Origin: Gemmatimonadales bacterium
GTDB lineage: Bacteria; Gemmatimonadota; Gemmatimonadetes; Gemmatimonadales; GWC2-71-9
Assembly (NCBI GenBank): GCA_013816685.1
Contig: JACDDX010000006.1
Span: 1-18,151 of the forward strand
DNA length: 18,151 nt
Direction: 5' to 3'
The notes beneath the pieces are model-generated. The model did not search any database and was not told where the DNA came from. It worked only from the letters and a program-made list of their open reading frames with translations. The translations under genes and the position numbers were made by a program. Shown here one piece after another: positions 7,219 through 15,927 of the stretch (positions are counted from its first letter, which is position 1; each line of letters starts with the position of its first letter).

Positions 7219-8484
7219 TCAGCGCATCAGGAGGTTGACGTACCCGTTGGTGATGCCGCTTTCGCCCTTGATGATCCAGTTGTAGCCCGTGTAGCGCTCC
7301 GTAGTAGTGATGTCCTCCACCGCGTTGCCGATGATGTCGTCTGGCGTGTTGATGAGCGACGCGCCGAGCGCCAGCAGCTTCTGCCCGGCCTTGATGAACT
7401 TCCACACCTTTTTGATGGTGCCGGTGGTGCCGCTCGTGGTATCGCGGCCACCCGAGAGCCCGCGGACGGTCACGTCCACGTCACCCAGGATCTTCAGGGC
7501 GTTCTCGTTCCGGATCTCGCAGCTGGTGTCGTCGTCTTCCATGAAGAAGAGCCGGGTCGCCTGGCCGGGATGGGCCGCCTTGTAGCTCTCGATCTGCGAC
7601 TGGCTGAAGACGAGCACGTTGCCGGCCCAGTCCTTGTCGTCCTGATTAAAGTAGTAGGCGCCGCCCATGCGTTCCCCGACACACTGGTACTTGGTGAGCG
7701 AGTCGGTCGCCCGAAGCTGGCCCAGCACCAGAATTTCGATCTCGGGGCTGCCCTTGAGCCAGCCCTCGAAGGTCTCGCGGAGATGGCTGGTCGTCATGTA
7801 GAGGCCGGCGGGAGGCGTGGTCGAGCCGCCACCGTCTCCGCCTCCACCGCCACCGCACGACAGGGTGCAGGTGACGAACGACGGATCGCCGGGACGATCG
7901 AACCTGAGCTCCGCCGGCTCCAGTGCAATCACGGGCGTTGCCGGCGGCGTCCTGGCACTGAGCACGCTGCGGCGGCCGTGAATGTCGAACGCGACCGGCG
8001 CGTCCGCGTCGGTGATGGCGGTGGCGACGAGCAGCTCCGGGCCGCCCTTCCAGCCGGCACGGTGCGCGGGGACCGGCAGGTAGGTCTCCAACGAGAGCCC
8101 GGCAGCGGCCTCGCTCGCCACCGTGGACTCGGTTTCTGCCGTGGCCCGCCCAAGCGCTCCCCGCACGGTCCCGTCCGATGCGGACACGAGCGCCTGGTAG
8201 TGGAGCTTGTGCTCGCGATACGGCGAGCGCTCGAGCTGAGCGTGAAAGTACGAGCGAAAGGCGGGGTCGGCCAGCGCAAGCGCGAGCCGGCGCGCCTGCT
8301 TCTCGAGCGCGGCACGATCGACGGCCTTACGGTGCGCACCGGTCGAGGGCGACGACGCGCTGCCGGACTGAACGTCGGTGGGTACCGCCGGACCCGCGCG
8401 GTCATCGGTGCAGGCGGTGGCGAGAGCTAGGCTCGCGGTGCCGAGGGCGAGCGCCAGCCCGGAGAACCGGGTGCGGTGCGACAT
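7219..8484 (-). CDS. Predicted lipoprotein of unknown family, two domains joined by a Gly-rich linker
   Basis: The product is 421 residues. A basic start and hydrophobic run lead into LATAC, with Cys25 as the probable lipidated residue (TDD follows), so it should be membrane-anchored and exported. Residues about 55-100 are helical and charged, followed by a strand-rich region to about 209. Then a poly-Gly linker (211-220, with one Asp) preceded by CTLSC separates a C-terminal domain (about 228-421). That domain carries GSPEIEILVLGQ, an acidic turn MEDDDTSCEI and a final half with helical KKVWKFIKAGQKLLALGASL and a Tyr-rich end. No enzyme motif is recognised and I do not assign a family. Four cysteines (206, 210, 268, 322) could form disulfides. 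A perfect AAGGAGG fixes the start. Confidence 0.8.
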   Translation of the reverse strand: MSHRTRFSGLALALGTASLALATACTDDRAGPAVPTDVQSGSASSPSTGAHRKAVDRAALEKQARRLALALADPAFRSYFHAQLERSPYREHKLHYQALVSASDGTVRGALGRATAETESTVASEAAAGLSLETYLPVPAHRAGWKGGPELLVATAITDADAPVAFDIHGRRSVLSARTPPATPVIALEPAELRFDRPGDPSFVTCTLSCGGGGGGDGGGSTTPPAGLYMTTSHLRETFEGWLKGSPEIEILVLGQLRATDSLTKYQCVGERMGGAYYFNQDDKDWAGNVLVFSQSQIESYKAAHPGQATRLFFMEDDDTSCEIRNENALKILGDVDVTVRGLSGGRDTTSGTTGTIKKVWKFIKAGQKLLALGASLINTPDDIIGNAVEDITTTERYTGYNWIIKGESGITNGYVNLLMR

Positions 8485-8834
8485 GCTGCCTCCTTGGAAT
8501 GGGATGCGCCGGCGAAGTGAGATTCCGGCAGCGGCCCAACCTAGGAAGCGGCGTCCAGCGTACTCGGCACCCTGCTACCCGTATGGGGTCGAAAAACTCG
8601 CAGGGCGCCGAACAGCGCGAAGCGGCGACGGTGTCCGTTGTGAGCCTGGAGCGAAGCGAGAGGGGCCGGAACTTCGGTTCCCAACAAGACAGTTCGTCTC
8701 ACCTCGTAGTGCTGGACCCTTCCGGCCGCCGCGCTGCCTCCAGGGTGACAGCGGGTGCTCTGCGAGCGTGGCAGTTGCCGTGCAGGGGAGTGGCGGCGTG
8801 TGTGGAACGGGAACGGAGGGGAGTACCGCCGGAG
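8485..8834. other. 350-bp gap with no supported gene; contains a small UUCG hairpin
   Basis: The gap lies between the lipoprotein start and the threonine aldolase stop, both on the minus strand, so it must hold the lipoprotein promoter and possibly the end of the aldolase transcript. I find no convincing -35/-10 pair. GGAAC-TTCG-GTTCC at 8668-8681 would fold on the plus strand as a 5-bp stem with a cUUCGg tetraloop. No tRNA-like or other RNA gene pattern was seen, and frames across it look like antisense shadows. Confidence 0.4.
8489..8495 (-). promoter_or_regulatory. Shine-Dalgarno AAGGAGG for the lipoprotein gene
   Basis: On the minus strand AAGGAGG is followed by CAGC and then the ATG at 8484. 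It is the strongest ribosome binding site in the window and settles the lipoprotein start. Confidence 0.8.
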
Positions 8835-9887
8835 CTATCTGAGTCTAGCGGCCGCGCTGGCCGCGTCGAGCGCACGGGCAATGCCGTCGTCGCGGATGTC
8901 CAGATGCGTCACCGCCCGGGCGAGCGTGTCGCCCAGGACGGTGAACCGGACGCCGTGACTGGCCAGCGTGCGCTCGCCGAACGTCTCGGCGCTGATGCCC
9001 AGCCCGGCCACGTCGAAGATGACGATGTTGGTCTCGACCGCACCGGCGTCGAGCGACAGCCCGGCGATCTGGGCCAGCCCCGCTGCCAGCTCCCGTGCGC
9101 GCGCATGGTCGTCGGCCAGCCGGTCGACGTGGTGCGCGAGCGCATAGAGGCCGGCCGCCGCGATCATGCCGGCCTGGCGCATCGAGCCACCGAAGCGCTG
9201 CTTGTAGCGCCACGCGTCTTCGATGAACGCGCGGCTTCCCACCAGCACCGCCCCCACCGGCGCACCCAGCCCCTTGCTCAGATCAAGCCAGACGGAATCG
9301 AACGACGCCACCATGTCCCGCGCTGGAATGCCCATCGCGACCACGGCGTTCAGAAGCCGCGCGCCATCCATGTGCGTCGCCAGCCCGGCCGCATCCGCGA
9401 CCTCGCACACCTCGCGGAGCTGCGCCAGCGGCCAGCAGGCGCCGCCGGCGATGTTGGCAGTCTGCTCGACCGACACGACCCGGCTCCGGTTCATGTAGTG
9501 CACCGGCGGCCGGAGCGCCGCGCGTACCTGGTCGGCGGTGAAGCGGCCACGGGCACCCGGCAGCGGGTGGAGCACCGCCCCGATCAGCGCCGAAGGCCCG
9601 CCGGCCTCGTAGAGGTACGGGTGCGCCAGCTCGTGCAGAATGATCTCGTCGCCCGGGCGGCAGTGGACGGCGAAGGCGACCTGGTTGCACATCGTACCCG
9701 ACGGCAGGAAGAGCGCGGCCTCCTTTCCGAGCAGGTTGGCGACGGTGTCCTGGAGCAGATTGACCGTCGGATCTTCGCGCTGCTGCTCGTCGCCGACCTC
9801 GGCGTCGCACATGAAGCGCCGCATCTCAGCCGTCGGACGGGTGATCGTATCGCTGTACAGATCGACGACGATCTTCGGGCTGCTCAC
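8835..9887 (-). CDS. ltaE: Low-specificity L-threonine aldolase (PLP enzyme)
   Basis: The product is 350 residues, the usual length. It cleaves L-threonine or L-allo-threonine to glycine and acetaldehyde with pyridoxal phosphate in the cytosol. Family marks in order: DLYSDTITRPT (9-19), EVGDEQQREDPTVN (30-43), PSGTMCNQVA (62-71), HMDGARLLNA (172-181) carrying the cofactor-contacting Asp174 and Arg177, the Schiff-base lysine Lys205 in WLDLSKGLGAP, and RFGGSMRQAG (231-240). The Cys in GTMCNQ replaces the more usual Ala. Translation starts at GTG 9887, one base after the stop of the ABC permease, so it is the last gene of a four-gene minus-strand unit. Why an amino-acid enzyme sits in an exporter operon is unclear; it may simply be a passenger. 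Confidence 0.92.
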   Translation of the reverse strand: MSSPKIVVDLYSDTITRPTAEMRRFMCDAEVGDEQQREDPTVNLLQDTVANLLGKEAALFLPSGTMCNQVAFAVHCRPGDEIILHELAHPYLYEAGGPSALIGAVLHPLPGARGRFTADQVRAALRPPVHYMNRSRVVSVEQTANIAGGACWPLAQLREVCEVADAAGLATHMDGARLLNAVVAMGIPARDMVASFDSVWLDLSKGLGAPVGAVLVGSRAFIEDAWRYKQRFGGSMRQAGMIAAAGLYALAHHVDRLADDHARARELAAGLAQIAGLSLDAGAVETNIVIFDVAGLGISAETFGERTLASHGVRFTVLGDTLARAVTHLDIRDDGIARALDAASAAARLR

Positions 9888-9888
9888 C

Positions 9889-11616
9889 CTACCACTCCAT
9901 TGCCTCGATGCGGGTCCGCGCCATGCGGAGCGGAATCAGCGTCGCGCTCAGGCACAGGACGGCCACCGCGCCGCTCGCCAGCAGCAGTCCGCCGGACGCT
10001 GCCTCCGGCTCCCCCAGCGCTTCGCTCCGGAGACGTGCAGCGACCGGCAGCGCCTCGATCATGATCACCAGCGCCAGCAGACTCAGGCTCGTCATCATGT
10101 AGACCAGTCCGCCGAAGCTCGTCGGGATCTGCGCCGCGTTCTCGGTGCCGAACTGCGGATAGAACGTGCCGAAGGTCAGCGCCAACGCGCTCACCGCCAG
10201 GGTGAAGAGCACGATGGTGCCGAGGCTCACGACCATCATGAAGCCACTGGCGCGGAGGAGGAAGTTGGTGAGCGCGGTGATCGCCAGCGCGAGCACCAGC
10301 AGCGGCACCGTCCCGATCCAGTACTTGCTCCAGAGCATCGCCGCCGGCTCCAGCGGGCTCGACCGGAGCAGCCACATCTGTCGTCCCTCGAGGGAGATGG
10401 CAGGGAAGACGAAGCGCGCCGCCACTGCCGAGAGCACGAAGCCCGCAAGACCGAGGTTCAGGAAGGACACCGCGGTCACGAGGCTGAGCGGCACCGCCTC
10501 GCCGGAATGGAGCGGCAACGACTTGACGTTGAAGATGTAGACCATGAGCAGCACGGCGAGCAGGATGAGCTGACTCCATTGGGAGTTGTCCCGGAAGAAG
10601 AGCCGCATGTCCTTGAGAATGAACTCGCGCCGGATGGCGGGCAGCGGGCGGAGCGCCCACTCGAGCGGTCCCCGCAGGTGTCGGCGCACCCGCCGCTCGG
10701 CACCCTCCTGCGCCTGGGAGTAGCCCAGCAGATAGAAGCGGCGGTGCAGCGTCGCGCCGATCGCGAGCGCCACGCCCGCGGTGAAGTAGAGGCGCAGGAT
10801 CGGCCAGGGATCCGGAACCCGGAGCAGCCAGTTCATCACCATCTGCGCGGCCCACTCGCTCGGCAGGAACGGATTGGTCGGCGTCCGCAGCACGACCAGA
10901 TAATCCACCAGCGAGTGGAAGCCCTCGGGCCGCGCCAGTTGCTCGGGACGGATGAAGCGGAGCATCAGCACCGCGACGCCGGCCGCGCCGACGGCCAGCA
11001 GCGCGAGCAGGTCGCGGGTTCGACGGGCGGGGAAGATGTTGACGAGGAGCAGCGTGATCGCGCACCCGGCGATCGCCGGCAGCGCGACGAAGGGGATCAG
11101 CGCCGCCAGCGCGATGATGGCGAAGAGCGGCCCGCCGTCGTAGGCGGTGCCGTACGCGGTGAAGATCGGCACCGCGAGCAGTGCCACCATCCACGACGAG
11201 TGGACGATCGTCTCCAGCAGCTTGGCCAGGTAGAACCGGCGCCAGCTCACCGGCGCCGCAACCAGCATGTCGAGATCCTTCGCCAGGAAGAAGCTCGAGA
11301 GCGCGGTGATGATGTTGGAAAGCAGCAGAATGGAGAGAAAGGCGAGCAGCACCACGCCCAGCATCTTGCCGGCCAGGAGGTCGCCGATGTCGGGGACGCC
11401 GCGCAGGTAGCGGAGCACCCGGTAGCCCACCCCGAACACCGCCCCCCAGAAGCCCAGGCCTACGACGGCAAGCAGCATCATGCGGAGCGGCGAGCCGCTC
11501 CGCTGCTGGCGGACGCGGCTGACCGCGGTGTGCCACTTGGGAAGGAGAACGGTCCGGACGCCCGCGCGCCGACCGACCGCGGGAGCCAACGCTGGTGCGG
11601 CTGGCGGAGCGGCCAC
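9889..11616 (-). CDS. ABC exporter membrane subunit (putative ABC exporter permease class)
   Basis: The product is 575 residues and very hydrophobic, with about a dozen predicted membrane segments. Examples are residues 46-66 (MLLAVVGLGFWGAVFGVGYRV cut short here), 87-105 (GVVLLAFLSILLLSNIIT) and a C-terminal group from about 360 on. The segment SFFLAKDLDMLVAAPVSWRR (108-127) is the typical cytosolic 'KDLdlLlaaPvs' stretch of the two-gene exporters annotated as putative ABC exporters (ABC_tran_2-like, PF16949 by my recollection), and a second copy-like segment ISLEGRQMWLLRSSPLEPA lies in the second half. This internal similarity suggests two fused halves. Its GTG start directly abuts the stop of the ATPase gene. 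Together they should move an unknown substrate outward across the inner membrane. Confidence 0.87.
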   Translation of the reverse strand: MAAPPAAPALAPAVGRRAGVRTVLLPKWHTAVSRVRQQRSGSPLRMMLLAVVGLGFWGAVFGVGYRVLRYLRGVPDIGDLLAGKMLGVVLLAFLSILLLSNIITALSSFFLAKDLDMLVAAPVSWRRFYLAKLLETIVHSSWMVALLAVPIFTAYGTAYDGGPLFAIIALAALIPFVALPAIAGCAITLLLVNIFPARRTRDLLALLAVGAAGVAVLMLRFIRPEQLARPEGFHSLVDYLVVLRTPTNPFLPSEWAAQMVMNWLLRVPDPWPILRLYFTAGVALAIGATLHRRFYLLGYSQAQEGAERRVRRHLRGPLEWALRPLPAIRREFILKDMRLFFRDNSQWSQLILLAVLLMVYIFNVKSLPLHSGEAVPLSLVTAVSFLNLGLAGFVLSAVAARFVFPAISLEGRQMWLLRSSPLEPAAMLWSKYWIGTVPLLVLALAITALTNFLLRASGFMMVVSLGTIVLFTLAVSALALTFGTFYPQFGTENAAQIPTSFGGLVYMMTSLSLLALVIMIEALPVAARLRSEALGEPEAASGGLLLASGAVAVLCLSATLIPLRMARTRIEAMEW

Positions 11617-12375
11617 TCAGTCCCCGAGCACGGCGTCGAGGCTGCGGGTGGGGAGGCCGCCGGTCAGCTTGAGGAAGAGGTCCTCGATTCCCAGCCCCTC
11701 CGACTCGGTCTGCTCCCGCAGCTCGGCCATGGTCCCGCAGGCCGCGATCTGGCCGCCGTACACGATGGCGATGCGGTCGCACATGCCCTCAACCGTCTCC
11801 AGCGTGTGGGTGCTCATCAACACGGTTCCGCCCCTCGCGGTGAAGCCACGGAAGAGGTCCTTGAGGAGCCGGGCGCTTTTCGGATCGAGTCCAACCATCG
11901 GCTCGTCCACCACGATCACGTCGGGCCGGTGCACCAGCGCGCCCGAGATGATCAGCTTCTGCCGCATGCCGTGGCTGTACGACTCGGTCAGCTCGTTCTT
12001 CCAGGGCGCCAGCTCGAAGAGCTCGAGCAGCTCGTCGATGCGCCGTTCGATGACCGGGCCCTGCTGGCCGTAGAGCGCTGCGGCAAACCGGAGAAACTCG
12101 GCCCCGGTGAGCTTGTCGTACACGAAGGGCCGGTCGGGGATGTACCCCAGACGCGCCTTGGCGGCGAGCGGCCGGCGATGGATGTCGATGCCGCGGACTT
12201 CGATGATGCCGCTGGTCGGCCGAAGGATGCCGGCGATCATCCGGAGGGTGGTGGTCTTGCCGGCGCCGTTCGGGCCCAGGAAACCGAAGAGCTCTCCGGC
12301 TGGAATCTCGAGCGACATCCGGTTGACCGCGGTGAAGCTGCCGTAGCGCTTGGTCAGGTCGATCAGGCGGATCAC
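11617..12375 (-). CDS. ABC transporter ATP-binding protein
   Basis: The product is 252 residues, a standard exporter-type nucleotide-binding subunit that drives the membrane protein encoded next to it. Motifs in order: Walker A GPNGAGKTT (34-42), signature ESYSHGMRQKL (131-141) in the SHGMRQ variant common to ABC-2-like exporters, Walker B VIVVDE with Asp157 and Glu158, D-loop GLD (162-164), and H-loop His190 in STHTL. The last 30 residues, after the fold, carry LGIEDLFLKLTGG, typical of this class. It starts with GTG 12375 overlapping the stop of the macro-like gene by four bases and ends flush against the permease start, so the three are translationally coupled. Confidence 0.94.
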   Translation of the reverse strand: MIRLIDLTKRYGSFTAVNRMSLEIPAGELFGFLGPNGAGKTTTLRMIAGILRPTSGIIEVRGIDIHRRPLAAKARLGYIPDRPFVYDKLTGAEFLRFAAALYGQQGPVIERRIDELLELFELAPWKNELTESYSHGMRQKLIISGALVHRPDVIVVDEPMVGLDPKSARLLKDLFRGFTARGGTVLMSTHTLETVEGMCDRIAIVYGGQIAACGTMAELREQTESEGLGIEDLFLKLTGGLPTRSLDAVLGD

Positions 12376-12869
12376 GTGCGGCTCCGGATGACGGCGTCCA
12401 CCATCGCCCGCTCGGCTTCGTGCTCCACCACGATCTGCAACTCGCTCGGCAGTGCCAGCCGTCCCGGTGCGGCGAAGGTGTCGGCCATCAGCGCCGCCGA
12501 TTCCTCGACGCCGAGCTGCCCGGCGCCCGCGCCCACGAGCGGCGCGGCGATGGTGGTCAGCCCCCAGTCGCCGGCGCGCTGCCAGGCGGACACCAGCGCT
12601 CGGCGAATCAGGTCGCCCGAGGCGGCGACGCCGTCTTCGCGGATCACGACGTGGAGAACGAAGGGCGCGGTGAGATCGCCGCCGCCGGTGACGACGGCCG
12701 TCCCGTTCTGGAGAGGCGTGGCGACCCGACGCTGAGCGGCGAAGGTGGGACCGGCCTGCGCATCGAGCCGGGTGCCGACCGGAGTCACGGGAGACAGGCG
12801 TTCGTCGGCCGGCCGGATCACGGCATCGACCTCGACGAACGCGAGGTCGTCCAGGACGACGCTGATCAC
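12372..12869 (-). CDS. Divergent macro-domain-like protein
   Basis: The product is about 165 residues from GTG 12869. The layout follows the macro fold (ADP-ribose-binding): FVEVDAVIRPADERLS near the start corresponds to the 'DAIVNAAN' segment, NGTAVVTGGGDLTAPFVLHV (about 56-75) to the 'GeavvT.Gg.L.ak.viH' segment, and TTIAAPLVGAGAGQLGVEES (about 105-124) to the 'siafPalgtGvgg' phosphate loop. The asparagines of NAAN are replaced (RPAD), so hydrolase activity is doubtful while ligand binding may remain. The frame is open back to 13049, but that would overlap uvrA and has no suitable start between. No strong Shine-Dalgarno precedes GTG 12869; a nine-codon leader frame ends on it (see findings). 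First gene of the exporter operon. Confidence 0.68.
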   Translation of the reverse strand: MISVVLDDLAFVEVDAVIRPADERLSPVTPVGTRLDAQAGPTFAAQRRVATPLQNGTAVVTGGGDLTAPFVLHVVIREDGVAASGDLIRRALVSAWQRAGDWGLTTIAAPLVGAGAGQLGVEESAALMADTFAAPGRLALPSELQIVVEHEAERAMVDAVIRSRT

Positions 12870-12900
12870 GTCCCGGACAGCGTTGTGGGAGACATGACGG

Positions 12901-12929
12901 ATGGTAGAAGCCGGAAGTCGAAACGGGAA
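12901..12929 (-). promoter_or_regulatory. Candidate promoter of the macro/ABC/aldolase operon
   Basis: Reading the minus strand, TACCAT (12901-12906) matches four of six bases of a -10 element, with TTCCCG 17 bases upstream matching three of six of a -35. The expected transcription start would fall at about 12894, next to an ATG at 12895 that opens a nine-codon frame. Weak evidence by eye; the location in a divergent intergenic region is in its favour. Confidence 0.3.
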
Positions 12930-12970
12930 GCGGGCCCAGGCCCCGTCGTGCAGCGATCGGCGCGGTGCCG

Positions 12971-12999
12971 TTGAACGAGCTTCTTGCTTCGGGTACCTT
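12971..12999 (+). promoter_or_regulatory. uvrA: Candidate uvrA promoter
   Basis: TTGAAC (12971-12976) and TACCTT (12994-12999) are 17 bases apart, matching four and three of six consensus bases. The predicted transcription start (about 13006) is only a base or two before the uvrA ATG at 13008, and no Shine-Dalgarno precedes that ATG, so the message may be leaderless or nearly so. No LexA-type operator was recognised. Confidence 0.35.
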
Positions 13000-13007
13000 T
13001 CGGGGCT

Positions 13008-15863
<2,856 letters not shown>

Positions 15864-15868
15864 CGCCG

Positions 15869-15901
15869 CTATCGTTGCGTTATCGTCGCACTATCCTCGC
15901 G
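15869..15901 (+). repeat. Three tandem degenerate 11-bp repeats
   Basis: CTATCGTTGCG (15869-15879), TTATCGTCGCA (15880-15890) and CTATCCTCGCG (15891-15901) follow each other without a gap and share the pattern YTATCNTYGCR. They fill most of the short gap between the uvrA stop and the S9 peptidase start. A spacing of 11 bp is about one helical turn, so a regulator could bind the same face three times; chance duplication is equally possible. Confidence 0.5.
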
Positions 15902-15927
15902 CGCCTCACTAATCACCCGGATGCACC

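Noticed and set aside
9640..12735. Plus-strand open frame of 1031 codons opposite the aldolase and ABC genes
   Set aside because: It is rich in Arg, His, Gln and Glu without any domain and lies exactly antisense to genes with clear motifs; long antisense frames are normal at this GC content.
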